A DNA stretch of 64,000 nt, from positions 197,501 through 261,500 of the forward strand of contig CAUYUJ010013936.1 of assembly GCA_963575745.1 (NCBI GenBank), given 5' to 3'. The translations under genes and the position numbers were made by a program. Positions 42,424 to 52,194 of the stretch are shown here, in pieces (position 1 is the first letter of the stretch; every line of letters begins with the position of its first letter). The stretch is from Prorocentrum cordatum. Its lineage: Eukaryota; Sar; Dinophyceae; Prorocentrales; Prorocentraceae. A model generated the notes under the pieces. It saw only the letters and a program-made list of their open reading frames with translations. It was not told the origin of the DNA and did not search any database.

Positions 42424-42490
42424 GACACGGCCAAGGAGCAGGTGGAGGCCCTCGAGCGCCACCTGAAGGAGTGCCAGGAGAAGGACCGGG
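42424..42490 (+). CDS. Possible exon, coiled-coil-like
   Basis: CCCTCCCTGCCAG (AG at 42422-42423) precedes DTAKEQVEALERHLKECQEK then DR, a textbook-looking amphipathic helix with V, L and L at heptad positions. A GC dinucleotide after CGG could be a non-canonical donor, a type known in dinoflagellates. The CA repeat follows within 25 bp and would lie in the intron. No family is recognised. Confidence 0.45.
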
Positions 42491-42512
42491 CGGGGTTGGC
42501 AGGACGGGGCGG

Positions 42513-43228
<716 letters not shown>

Positions 43229-43377
43229 ATATATATATATATATAGGTGTGTACATAAATACACATATATTTATACAAGGACCGATCACAACTTTGTTTA
43301 GCTTGGTTGTTGCCTTAATGTTGTTTTCCGTTCTACGCCAACGCGTTTTGAACATCGTTGTGGTCGGTCTTTGTGTG

Positions 43378-43421
43378 CATATATATATATATATGTATAT
43401 ATGCATATATATATATATATA
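43378..43421. repeat. (TA)n microsatellite
   Basis: Two TA runs separated by GTATATATGCA. Confidence 0.9.
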
Positions 43422-43499
43422 CAAACAGATATCGCGAAAGCGGCGGCGCCGGCGGCGGCGGCGTCAACGACGACGCTGACGTGGGCCAGAGTCCTCAGG

Positions 43500-43615
43500 G
43501 ATGGTTCTTGGGGTCTCTTGGGAAGTCTCTCGGGGGCCTCGGGGGAGGAATTATGGGGCCTCTTGGGGGCCTCTTGGGAGCCTTGTGGGGTCCTCTTGGG
43601 AGCCTCTCGGGGGCC
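43500..43615 (+). repeat. Degenerate GGGCCTCTTGG repeat, copy 4
   Basis: GGGGCCTCTTGGGGGCCTCT and GGGAGCCTTGTGGGGTCCTC-type units; same family as 8200 and 25390. Confidence 0.6.
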
Positions 43616-44196
43616 TGGTTGGCAGGGCAGGGCGGAATATATTGTTGTTTCTCTCTAGGCAGCCGTATCACTCGGTGCCGAGGCGCCGACACTCGTCGCC
43701 ACCTTGTCGGCCGCGCCTCGTCTGTCGCGCTTCCTTGTCTCACGTCGAGTGTGCACATGGGCATCTGTCGAAGGATGACCCTCTCATATCATAGTGCTCG
43801 ATGCGTCTGTGCGGGCGTCGTGTTTCATTGGGGAGAATCTCAAATCAGAATGAACTTCCGTTCTGTAGAAGTCCTCGTGGGGCAGTACATGCTTCCTGGC
43901 GGGCCTCGAAAATAACCAGCCTATCCAGGGTCGGCACTCCTGGTCCAGCAGGTTCGAACGATGGCTCCCCGCTGCCTGGGCCAGCACAGATCCACGGAAG
44001 CGGTTGTCGTGTCCCACGCGCCAATCCGAAGCGCGCTGCAGCCAACACGCTGAAGTGAGGACCGCTTTTGGGGGTTCGGGAGGGGCTCCAGTTTTTTCGG
44101 GCGCTGCTCCCACGGAGGCCGGGGAAGCTGCGCGTGGCTGGGGCTCGCCATTGCCAGAAGAACTGTCTCGTTCTCCATTTGGCGGTCTTCCTGGCA
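43616..44196. other. Stretch with no recognised feature
   Basis: Short frames only. The tRNA-like box GGTTCGAAC at 43950 has no matching stems. Confidence 0.45.
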
Positions 44197-44382
44197 CAGT
44201 CGGGGCGCTGAAGGAGGAGCCCTCTTCGTTGGTGGAGGGGCCGGGTGTTCCTTGATCCTTCTGCAGCTTGCCCTGTTTTCTTGTTTTTTTTTAGGTCTTC
44301 TCATGGGAAATCCAAGTTTAACTTATGGGAAAGAGGGGCCTCGTTCCTTATTTTTGGGCTCCTGAGGTCACCGCCCCGACTG
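44197..44382. mobile_element. TIR element (family P), copy 1
   Basis: Left CAGTCGGGGCGCTGAAGGAG, right in reverse complement CAGTCGGGGCGGTGACCTCA. The shared interior with 53405-53578 includes GCCTCGTTCCT.ATT.TTGGG and (T)GGGAA..CC.AA.TTA. Confidence 0.65.
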
Positions 44383-44383
44383 G

Positions 44384-44685
44384 GCGGTGCGGCTCGTGCT
44401 CGGGTGGTTTTGATCGGGGCGCGTGCCGCCAGTGCTGTGGCCAAGGGCGCAGGCCTAGAGGGTGACGCCAACACCAACCTCAGCGGCGTGCCTCCACCGA
44501 GGGAGGTAGATCCCGATCTCGGTGACGGTGGTAATGTTCTGGCTGCCAGGGTGGCCGAAGTCTTACCACCAGCACCGAAATCTAGGACCACCTTCCCCCT
44601 GTGGAGGCAGCCCACCCCTGTGCTGGTGCTGGTGCCCACCCCCAGGCCTCCAGCAGTGGCGCAGGGTCCGTCCCAGGAGGCGTGA
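44384..44685 (+). CDS. Possible terminal exon, unknown protein
   Basis: One frame reads ARARVVLIGARAASAVAKGA, GLEGDANTNLSGVPPPREVD, PDLGDGGNVLAARVAEVLPP and ends at a TGA (44683-44685). It has mixed, non-repetitive composition and begins immediately after the family P element. No domain is recognised and the minus strand is also open here, so it is only a candidate. Confidence 0.25.
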
Positions 44686-44794
44686 GCTCGGCCCTGCCGG
44701 CTCCTCGCTTCGCGGGTGCAGCGCTCCCCTGCCGCGCGGTTCGCTCGAAGATGGGCTCGGCGCGTGGATGGGGAGTGCGGGTGGAGGAGGCTCG

Positions 44795-44945
44795 GGGCTC
44801 GAGGAGCGAGGGTCGATCAGGATCGAGAAGGAGGATCGAGGAGGAAGAGGAGGTGAGGCTCGAGGATCGAGGAGGACGCGAGGGAGGATCGAGGACCCAG
44901 GGCCGAGGCGGATCGAGGAGGATCCAGGAGGGGGAGGAGAAGGAG
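44795..44945 (+). repeat. GAGGATCGAGGA minisatellite
   Basis: Irregular repeats of GGATCGAG and GAGGATCGAGGAGGA, 8-20 bp apart. Confidence 0.8.
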
Positions 44946-45059
44946 GAGGACCAGTGCAAACTCAAGGCGCATCAACGATGTTGCAACAAACTCTCCCTCC
45001 AACCTCCCTCTTCATAGGTCCATACAACAATTTAAACTCACTGCTCGAAGTGCCCGTTT

Positions 45060-45590
45060 GAAGACAAACGTCTGGGAATTCTCAATCGTGTCGAAACACC
45101 ACGTCTTGGATTTCAAAGTCGCGAATCAATTTTATGGTTGCGTCCTGGCGATCTGACATCATGCCAGAATGCCGCTCGTGAGACTTCAACACCGCGAGTC
45201 AACGCGACTACTGCGCCCTGACAGTCCTGAATTATTCCCGTTAGCCATAAGCTTCCACTACTGTATTTTGATTTTGAACACGAATGTGGGCGGCGACTAG
45301 GCGAGAATTGGGTTGCGGCTACACCCTCATAATTAGCGTTTCCGTCTAAAATATTCCCGGAATTGTAGATCTACAGTTGTTTGTCTCAATTCTACATGTT
45401 GTTGTATGATGTGTAGAAGCACAGTCCGTTTTGCCCTTCTACAAATGTATGTTTCAAGTGTAACATGTGCGTTTTTCTTCTACGCATGTTTGTGATGTGT
45501 AGAAGCTACGCGTTCTGATGGGTAAAATTGGCTCGCCGAAGACAACCTACACAGATCCACTGGTGTGTAGAACTTGATTTCTGTTTCTGA
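45060..45590. other. AT-richer stretch with GTGTAGAAG/CTTCTAC motifs
   Basis: Less GC-rich than the surroundings. GTGTAGAA occurs three times (45410, 45497, 45565) and (T)TCTAC several times between 45365 and 45485, so the region can form alternative hairpins. No gene is seen. Confidence 0.4.
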
Positions 45591-46170
45591 GCCCTCCACT
45601 AGTTCGAGGGCGTGCAAACAACCGAAGGCGAGAACTGCATGTTGAAAACGACCCGTCCTCCATCCGTGAAATTCCTGCAAACTTTTATGACGAATGTGCA
45701 CGGCGAGAAGGCGAGAGTGACACAGATGAAGCCACCCGCCCGCCATCCGTGAAGCCCTTGCAGGCCCCTGGAACGAGTGTGCGCGGCGCTGCGGTGGGAA
45801 CCGCGTGCGTGAAACGACCCGCTTTCCACCCGTGAAGCGCATGCAGACTTTTCAGGCGAGCGTTCGCGGCGAAGCGGCGAGAACCACAGTTTGATCACGC
45901 CCCGTCTTACGTCCCGAAAGCTCTCGCAAACGCTTTTTAGGACGAGTGCGCACGGCGCGCGGGCGAGAGCGACGTTTTGAACACGGCCCGCCCTCCTTCC
46001 GTGGAGCTCTTGTGCATGTTGGAGATGCACGTTCGCGGCGCTCAGGCGAGAGCCACACTTTGGAAACCATCCGCCCTCTATCAGTGAAGCTCCTTGCGAA
46101 CTTCGAGACAGTGCGCGCGGGGCTGAGGCGAGAGCGACATGTTGAAAACGATCCTCCATCCGTGGGACGA
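45590..46170 (+). repeat. 83-bp tandem repeat, seven copies
   Basis: Anchors (C)ATCCGTGAAG recur at 45661, 45744, 45827, about 45909, 45996, 46079 and 46158, giving spacings of 79-87 bp, mostly 83. Each unit also has GGCGAGAG(C/T) and GACGA(G/A)TGTGC.CGGCG. Copies are well diverged. An open minus frame crosses the array, but periods are not triplet-preserving. Confidence 0.8.
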
Positions 46171-46584
46171 TTGCTATCTTCAGGTTTTCAGAAGCATCGA
46201 TGCGGATGCAGCTTTCGGCGAGCCGCCCGGCCCGCCCTACCGACACGTCTCCGGGTGCGACAGGCAGGAGTTCTTGGACAGGCAGAGGAGCTCCCATCGA
46301 GGAGGAGGATCGAGCAGTCGAGGCTGGCGCTCTCCGCTGCCCCGCCCCCCACTGCGGAACCTGCCGGGCCTTCTGCCACCCGGGGCGTAACTTGTTCAGC
46401 CCGCGGCCCCAGAGGCCTCGACCCCCTCCACAGGCCGCCCGGCGGCGGCGGGACGGCGCCCCCCGGCTGGGCGTCGGGGCGGCGGCCGCGGCGCGGCGAC
46501 TTCCGCGGGCGGGCGGCGGCAGCGGCGGCGGCGGCGGCGAAGGCGGCAGCGAAGGCGGCGGCGAAGACGGTGGCGGTGGCGAAG
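46171..46584 (+). other. GC-rich open stretch, coding unproven
   Basis: One + frame reads RGAPIEEEDRAVEAGALRCP then APHCGTCRAFCHPGR (about 46287-46390), and GGC-rich repeats follow at 46480-46570. No domain is recognised. Confidence 0.2.
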
Positions 46585-46700
46585 CCGGAGATCCTGGCGT
46601 TCCCATTCTTTCGGGCCGGGCGCTTCTTCGCCTTTGTATGGGCCCCGGGACCCTCACAGATCGTTCGGGCTCGAAAGGCGAAGCAGAAAGATGGGGTCTA
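46585..46700 (+). repeat. Dispersed repeat (family K), copy 2
   Basis: GAGATCCTGGCGTTCCCATT, GGGCCCCGGGACCCTCACAG and ATCGTTCGGGCTCGAAAGGC in order, directly abutting family B copy B4. Confidence 0.65.
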
Positions 46701-46703
46701 GAG

Positions 46704-46862
46704 TTAAGTCGGGACTGTCCCTCTACAGGAGGAATATTCGAAAATAGTCAAAAGGTAGTACGGGGATGTTTTTGGATCATGTTCTGACTACGGTTGACTA
46801 TTTGTTGAACATTTGTCATGTTTTCTCCAGAATCCGCCTGTAGGGGGACACGTCCGAGTGAA
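46704..46862. mobile_element. AT-rich TIR element (family B), copy B4
   Basis: Starts TTAAGTCGGGACTGTCCCTC, ends CCTGTAGGGGGACACGTCCG then AGTGAA. The 8-bp duplication GTCTAGAG lies directly outside both ends (46696-46703 and 46863-46870). Confidence 0.9.
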
Positions 46863-47050
46863 GTCTAGAGCCCCAGGCGCGGTTTCTTACTCTGTTGGCC
46901 CCTGCGGCGGGAGCTCGGGGATAAGGCGGCGAAGGCCACGGATATTCATGTCTGACGGCCCGGGGGCCCGCAAGCGGACCCCCGGAGGCCGAGGGTGTCG
47001 GGGGCCCCAATCAACCGATGTGGTGGCGACGCCGCGTGTGGTGCGTTGGT

Positions 47051-47286
47051 TCAAGCAGTGACGCAGCGTCCAGGCTCGTCTATAGGCCTACCACGAAGAA
47101 TGGTCTAAGAACCTGTTGTGGTTTCGACGACATGTTCTCATAACGCTTCTGGCTGGGACCGTCTTGTTTTAACATATCGGGTTTATGCTCTGAGAGCATT
47201 GTTTTTGTTCCTGGAACAGCTCCTGGGTTCTGAGAACCTCTCGTGGTAGGCCTATAGAGATGCCGGGGCGGCCGGCCCCTGCTCAA
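47051..47286. mobile_element. TIR element (family I), copy 2
   Basis: Left TCAAGCAGTGACGCAGCGTC then CAGG.TCGTCTATAGGC; right in reverse complement TTGAGCAGGGGCCGGCCGCC then CCGGCATCTCTATAGGCC. The interior has TTCTAAGAACC- and GTTCTGAGAACC-type palindromes. Copy 1 is 55876-56111. Confidence 0.7.
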
Positions 47287-47459
47287 TATTCGTGGGGGTT
47301 CGAGGTTGTCGCGCGGTGTTGGGGGCTCGGGTCGTTTTCTGGACGACTGGGGCCACCATGGGTCCCCAAGCGGCCCGGCCGCGGGCCGTGCGGTGAGGTC
47401 CCCCGGGAGATGCCGAGGTCACCGCCCCGCCGTTTGCCGCGGCACGGCTGTTGGGCCCC

Positions 47460-47670
47460 CAGAGAGTTATGATGTTCCAACTTATTTTAGCTTAGATCAC
47501 CAAAAAGAGTTTCGAGCACCAGCAAAGTACCGAGACTGGAGGGTTTTCGCATGTCGGGGCCCGGGAGGCGATACTCGTTCGTCACGGTTTCGATATTTTC
47601 CGGGTGTTCGAAATTATTTCTGGGATGTGGTCCTTAAGTACGATGGGAACAACGTAGCCCCAGAGAGGGG
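47460..47670 (+). repeat. Dispersed repeat (family H), copy 2
   Basis: GTTCGAAATTATTTCTGGGA and TGTGGTCCTTAAGTACGATG, plus the other family blocks in order. Confidence 0.75.
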
Positions 47671-47712
47671 AGGGGCAATCTCCTAGGTGGAGGACGTCAA
47701 TCTTTCGAAGGC

Positions 47713-47872
47713 TTAAGTCGGGTCTGTCCCTCTACAGGACGAGTGTTCAACAATAGTATTAAAAAAGATAGTCCGATGACGATGTTTTGCGTATTTTGGA
47801 ATATTTGTTGGGTATATTTTGAATATTATTTTTCACCCAACAACGTTCTGTAGGTGGACATGCCCGACCTAA
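47713..47872. mobile_element. AT-rich TIR element (family B), copy B5
   Basis: Starts TTAAGTCGGGTCTGTCCCTC, ends CTGTAGGTGGACATGCCCGA then CCTAA. The 8-bp duplication TCGAAGGC lies directly outside both ends (47705-47712 and 47873-47880). Confidence 0.9.
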
Positions 47873-47880
47873 TCGAAGGC

Positions 47881-48374
47881 CTCCGGGGCTCCCTCCCTGA
47901 GATCCGACGTAGCGGACAAATCTGCAATATCGTAAATATCATGCCTGCAGGGCCTGGCCCGGGCCTGGCCCCACACAGCCGGGAGAAAAGTTGTAACAAA
48001 ATCAACAAGAGTGTCTTGAATGACTTGCACACGGCAACGCCCAAAAATGATCATTCAGTGACATTCGCCTTTCAATGTTGGCAGCGTGCACAGGCGCGCA
48101 CCATGGGCCAGGTCATTGACATGCCATGCTTTGGCTTGCGCGCCCGGTGGCGACATTTGGAGGCGGACGCCACTCAATGCCCGGGTGCTCTTCCAAACTA
48201 ATCCTTCACAGGGCCGTTGCCGTGCGGCTTCGTTCCCACAGTCGAATGGCAAACGTGCGCCGCGCAATGCAGACGAGACGTCCTTCGTTAACATTGCCAG
48301 GCCGATGTCGCTTCGTGCGACGGTCCCCGCCTGGTCTGATTCAACATCGTTTTGGCTTCCATTATTGTGCCACT
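47881..48374. other. Stretch with no recognised gene
   Basis: Short frames on both strands only. Confidence 0.45.
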
Positions 48375-48510
48375 TTTGTTTTGCATTTTTTTCACGGGGA
48401 TGTAGGCCCCATCTTTCTGCTTCATTTTCGAGCCATATCGATCTGTGAGGGCCCGGGGGCCCGAAGAAAGGCGAAAACGCCCGGCTCGAAACATTGAAAC
48501 TCCAGCTCGG
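48375..48510 (-). repeat. Dispersed repeat (family K), inverted copy
   Basis: On the + strand CATATCGATCTGTGAGGGCC then CGGGGGCCCGAAG, the reverse complement of the blocks at 15800 and 46640. Confidence 0.6.
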
Positions 48511-48689
48511 AAGGCCCGCGAGGCCCCCTGGACAAAGATATCCCCACTCATGGGATCAAGCAAACGGCGTTCGCTTCAACGCTTCCAAGGAAAGCGTGCG
48601 AAAACTCTCGCACTCCCGTCCGCGCGGCGACGGTTTTAGATTGTTGGGTGTCGCGTTCGATTGCAAGCTCTGGATTCGGGGAGCGAACA

Positions 48690-48860
48690 GTGACATTAAC
48701 ATAATAACTCGGAGGTCCGCGCGGATTTCTCGAATCGGCGCTGGAGCCCCCTGGCGTGGCCTCTGGCCCCGCCCCTGGCGAGCTCCGAGCGCCGGGGAGG
48801 GGGTCCAGCGCCGATCCGAGAAATCCGCGCGGACCTCCGAGTTCTGATTCTTGTGTATTT
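48690..48860. mobile_element. GC-rich long-TIR element (family A)
   Basis: AACTCGGAGGTCCGCGCGGA on the left (48706) and its inverse ending CGCGCGGACCTCCGAGTT on the right (to 48843), with GATTTCTCGAATCGGCGCTG / CAGCGCCGATCCGAGAAATC inside. The outer arms have decayed compared with 29564-29781. Confidence 0.75.
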
Positions 48861-48963
48861 TTCCGTTCTTTGATGGACGTGCGAAGCAGGCCCGCAGCCC
48901 AGTAGTGCTTGGGCGGGCGCGGGGCCGCCGCCGCCGCAGCGCCGCCGCGGCGCCGCCCCCCAG

Positions 48964-49039
48964 GAGGGCGCCTCGGACCGGGAGGTCGCCCTGCGGCGCC
49001 GCGCCCTGCGGCAGGCCGCCGACAAGCTGGCCGAGGCTG
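48964..49039 (+). CDS. Possible exon, coiled-coil-like
   Basis: GCCGCCCCCCAG (AG at 48962-48963) precedes EGASDREVALRRRALRQAAD then KLAEA, strongly helical and charged. A GC dinucleotide follows and could be a non-canonical donor. The CCT tract starts at once downstream. No family is recognised. Confidence 0.4.
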
Positions 49040-49040
49040 G

Positions 49041-49575
49041 CCTCCTCCTCCTCCTCCTCCTCCTCCTCCTCCTCCTCCTCCTCCTGCTCCTCCTCCTTCT
49101 CCTCCTCCCTCCTCCTCCTCCTCCTCCTCCTCCTCCTCCTCCTCCTCCTCCTCCTCCCTCTCCTCCCCTTCCTCCTCCCCTTCCTCCTCCTCCTCCTCCT
49201 CCTCCTCTCCTCCTCCTCCTCCTTCCTCCTCCTCCTCCCTCCTCCTCCTCCTCCTCCTCCTCCTCCTCCTCCTCCTCCTCCTCCTCTCTCCTCCTCCTCC
49301 CCTCCTCCTCCTCCCCCTCCCCCTCCCCCTCCCCCCTCCCCCTCCCCCTCCCCCTCCTCCCTCCCTCCCCCTCCCCCTCCTTCCTCTCCTCCCTCCTCCC
49401 CACGTTTCTTCTCCCCTCTTCCTCTTCCCCCTCCTCCTCCTCCTCCTCCTTCTCCTCCTCCTCCTCCTCCTCCTCCTCCTCTCCTCCTGCTCCTCCTCCT
49501 CCTCCCTCCTCCTCCTCCTCCTCCTCCTCCTCCTCCTCCTCCTCCTCCTCCTCCTCCTCCTCCTCCTCCTCTTCC
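49041..49575 (+). repeat. Long (CCT)n microsatellite
   Basis: About 535 bp of CTC/CCT with CCCTCC, TTCCTC and TCTCC interruptions. It is polypyrimidine throughout and ends just before the spliced-leader relic. Confidence 0.98.
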
Positions 49576-49578
49576 TTC

Positions 49579-49615
49579 TCCGTAGCCATTCTGGCTCCAG
49601 CCATGTTGGCTCTTG
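49579..49615 (+). other. Tandem relict dinoflagellate spliced leader
   Basis: 49579-49600 matches the 22-base dinoflagellate leader at 20 of 22 positions (T to C at position 13, A to C at position 20), including the opening TCCGTAG. 49601-49615 (CCATGTTGGCTCTTG) matches the leader from position 8 onward at 12 of 15. The leader itself contains AG at positions 6-7, so a retroposed leader can be trans-spliced again and leave exactly this full-plus-truncated tandem. This marks the 5' end of a retroposed mRNA on the + strand. Confidence 0.75.
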
Positions 49616-49685
49616 CTGGTCTCAAGCCCCCTGGTTGCCATTTCCCCTCGCGGCATTTGGCGTCCGGTGCTGGGAGTTTGAGGAG

Positions 49686-49772
49686 ATGGCTGCGGTCAGG
49701 TGCAGGGCCGCCCTCGCGGCGGCGGCGGCGGAGCAGCCCCCGGCAGTGGCCCCGGCGGCCAAGCCTTCGTAG
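49686..49772 (+). CDS. Short start frame after the spliced-leader relic
   Basis: The first ATG after the leader relic gives MAAVRCRAALAAAAAEQPPA then VAPAAKPS and stops at TAG (49770-49772). The stop may mean decay of the retrocopy, or a frameshift or small intron, because coding-like sequence continues in another frame from about 49814. Function is unknown. Confidence 0.35.
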   Translation: MAAVRCRAALAAAAAEQPPAVAPAAKPS

Positions 49773-49813
49773 TGGCCCGTGCGGAGGGCCAGGTAGGAGG
49801 CCAGGCGCCAGGC

Positions 49814-50200
49814 GGCCGCTATGGGCGCTTGGCGGAGGCGCTGCGCCGCGTGGCGGAGCTCGAGGCCCGATGCGCGGGGCTCGAGGTCGAGATGCGCGCT
49901 ATGGAGGCGGCGCAGGCAGCGTTGCGCGCGGCTGCCGCGGCGACCGAGCGCGACGCGCCAGGGCCGGGGGCCGCGGAGCCCGAGCTCGTGGCGAGGCTCG
50001 CCCTGGTCGCGTCCATCCTCGGGGCGGACTTGGGCGGGCATACGGCGCCCGCCCACGCGGTCGGACGGCGGCACGTGGTGAGCCATCATCCGACCGTGCC
50101 GGCCGGGGACGTGCTACAGATGTCGCAGCGCACGCTCAACAGAGTGCAGCGCGCTGCGAAGCGGGCGGGCCCTCGGAGGCGGCCCAGCAGGCGGCGAGCA
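49814..50200 (+). CDS. Coiled-coil-like coding segment downstream of the relic
   Basis: Frame reading GRYGRLAEALRRVAELEARC, AGLEVEMRAMEAAQAALRAA, ATERDAPGPGAAEPELVARL, ALVASILGADLGGH. L, V, L, L, M, M and A fall at regular 3-4 residue spacing, as in a coiled coil. The frame stays open to 50614 but turns Arg/Pro-rich after about 50150 and finally enters a tandem repeat, so its real end is unknown. The open frame starts at a GTG, not ATG. No family is recognised. Confidence 0.4.
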
Positions 50201-50477
50201 CCGGCCCAGCGCCAGCCCGTTGCGCGGGCGGCGGCTGACGCGGTGCCGTGCGAATGGACGCCGGCGGCGCCTAGGCGACACCGTGGGGCGCTGAGCGCTC
50301 CTCGTGGGGGGCCGCGCTGCCGCAGGCAGCTGCCCCAGCAGGCGGACCAGTGCAGCTTGGGGCCTGCCCCCAGGGTCGGGGGCGCTCGGGTGGGTGCCAC
50401 CGGCTGGGGCGGTCGCCCGCAGCGGCGACGACGGCGGGCGCTCGGCGGTCGACGGCCCTGCGGCGGTGTGAAGGGTC

Positions 50478-50700
50478 AGAGCCCCGAATCATCAGGGGTA
50501 ACTTGGGTCAGGGTTAACTCGGGTTCGTGTTTCGGGAATCCAAACCCGAGTTACCCCAGACCCGAGTTACCTCGGATAACTCGGGCGTCCAGAGCCCCAC
50601 ATCATCAGGGGTAACTCGGGTCAGGGCTAATTCGGGTTCCTCTTCCGGGAATCCAAACCCGAGTTACCCCGGACCCGAGTTACCCCGGATAATTCGGGCG
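50478..50700 (+). repeat. 112-bp tandem duplication rich in CCGAGTTA palindromes
   Basis: CAGAGCCCC..ATCATCAGGGG begins at 50478 and again at 50590. Each half contains AACTCGGGTT, CCCGAGTTACCCC and GGATAA(C/T)TCGGGCG, able to form several hairpins. Confidence 0.85.
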
Positions 50701-50939
50701 CCCAAAAGGGGGGGGGAAGTGAGGAGGAGAAGGCCTTCTCAGAAGGCGGCGGGACTCCTCAGAAGCCCTCGCGCCTTCGAAGGAGCTTCCCGTGCCTTCG
50801 GGGTTAAGGCCTGGCAAGCGCCCAGAGGTCCGACGTCGGGATTTGTTCCATGCGCGGTCCCCAGAAGTCTCGACCCGTTCCCCAGGACCGGTGTTTCATC
50901 TCGAGCCGTTGTTTGACGGCCCTGGGTCCCGACGAGGGC

Positions 50940-51006
<67 letters not shown>

Positions 51007-51150
51007 GAGGCCGAACATCGAGAAAAGCCTCCGCCCTGTTTTTTGTCAATGCGTTGGAGGTCTGGGCTTCTCACAGGAGGCCGGGGGAGTTCCGCGCCCC
51101 TTGAGAAGGCCTTCTCTTTCTCACTGCCCCCCCGGGCTCGCCGCCCAACG
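50697..51150. mobile_element. TIR element (family E), enlarged copy
   Basis: Left GGGGGGAAGTGAGGAGGAGA then AGGCCTTCTCAGAAGG; right in reverse complement TTGGGCGGCGAGCCCGGGGG then GGCAGTGAGAAAGAGAAGGC. The interior holds a long TA repeat and part of another repeat. The full-length short copy is 62791-62989. Confidence 0.55.
50944..51005. repeat. (TA)n microsatellite
   Basis: About 60 bases of TA with one TTTATA, flanked by GGGCCCC and GAGGCCGAA. Confidence 0.95.
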
Positions 51151-51334
51151 AGGGGCCGCGAGGGGAGCGGCGCACCGAGTGCCGCCGGCGCCGGGAGACC
51201 TGCAGATTGATCCGGCGTGGCGATAAGAGGCTGCAGCAGCGTAGAGGAGCACGCCCGGAGCCCCAGGCCCCAGAGGCCCAACGTATTGGAGTGAAAAAGT
51301 CAAGACGGAGGTCTTTCCCATTTTTCGGCCTCTA

Positions 51335-51410
51335 TATAGGGGCCCTCGCCGGGCCCTGGGACCGTCCAAAAACGACTCAGGACGAGAAGCCGGTCCTGGG
51401 GAGTGTAAAA
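51335..51410 (-). repeat. Inverted partner of 50878-50955
   Basis: CCTATATAGGGGCCCTCGCC, GGGCCCTGGGACCGTCCAAA and AGCCGGTCCTGGGGAG are the reverse complement, with some changes, of the + strand segment at 50878-50955. Where this copy has only TATATA, the other has expanded to (TA)n. Confidence 0.7.
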
Positions 51411-51418
51411 CAGGGCTA

Positions 51419-51549
51419 GGATCGGGATAAATCGCTCCAGAGCGTTCCGGAGCGCTCTCAGAGCGTTCCGGAACGCTCTGGAGCGGCCGCGGCGCCCAAT
51501 ACATCCTCCAAACCCGCCGATTCTCAGAGACTTCGAGTTATCCCGATCC
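51419..51549. mobile_element. Short TIR element with perfect internal palindrome (family J)
   Basis: Perfect 12-bp ends GGATCGGGATAA and TTATCCCGATCC. The interior has CAGAGCGTTCC and GGAACGCTCTG as a perfect 22-bp palindrome plus a second overlapping one. The inner part recurs at 53590-53700. Confidence 0.65.
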
Positions 51550-51639
51550 GATTTTGTCCCGATCTTCGCGTCGTCTTAGAATGGGTCGAGACTTTTGGGG
51601 GACCGAGTATGGAAAAAAATCACGGCGTCGGATCTCTGG

Positions 51640-51760
51640 GACCCCCTCTCTTTCTGCGTCGTGTTCCGAGCCGCATCGATCTGTGAGGGTCCCGGGGCCC
51701 GGAAGGGGACGAAACGGCCCGTCGCGAAGGAGTTGCAACGCCAGGATCACGCGAGCAAAC
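51640..51760 (-). repeat. Dispersed repeat (family K), inverted copy
   Basis: CGCATCGATCTGTGAGGGTC, CCGGGGCCCGGAAGG and TTGCAACGCCAGGATC on the + strand. Confidence 0.6.
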
Positions 51761-51764
51761 CTTG

Positions 51765-51945
51765 GCATAAACATAAAAAACTCGGAGGTCCGCGCGGATT
51801 TCTCGGATCGGCGCTGGAACCCCCCTGGCGGCGCCTCCGGCACCACCCCCGGCGCGCTCCGCGCGCCTGGGAGGAGGGTCCACCGCCGATCTGGGAAATC
51901 CGCGCGGACCTCCGAGTTTTGATGTTCCTGCCGCCGCTTGTTCCC
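51765..51945. mobile_element. GC-rich long-TIR element (family A)
   Basis: Inner arms AACTCGGAGGTCCGCGCGGA (51779) and ATCCGCGCGGACCTCCGAGT (to 51917); outer ATAAACATAAAA and TTTTGATGTTC. The core is GGCGGCGCCTCCGGCACC. Confidence 0.75.
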
Positions 51946-52051
51946 CTAAGGATCTCTGGGGAGCTCCCGCGCGCACGTGCTCTGGCGTGGCGCCCGGGCT
52001 GTGCCGGCCGGGGCGGCTCCGCGTCGGCCCCGGCTTCCCGTGCGGCCATCT

Positions 52052-52194
52052 TTAGCTCGGGCTCAGCGGGGCGAACAAACCCAAAGAAACAGAAAAATCA
52101 ACAACAAATCGGAATGCTCCAGCCCAGTCAAACCGATCGCATTCGCTTACTATGTTTGCCTCTCCCCCTGCATGGAGGGACAGGCCCGACTCGA
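52052..52194. mobile_element. AT-rich TIR element (family B), copy B7
   Basis: The right end CATGGAGGGACAGGCCCGAC then TCGA is clear; the left end TTAGCTCGGGCT is diverged. GGCCATCT (52044-52051) and GGCCACCT (52195-52202) flank it, an 8-bp duplication with one change. Confidence 0.65.

Noticed and set aside
43940-43975. tRNA-like B box GGTTCGAAC
   Set aside because: No T-stem, anticodon arm or acceptor pairing can be drawn.
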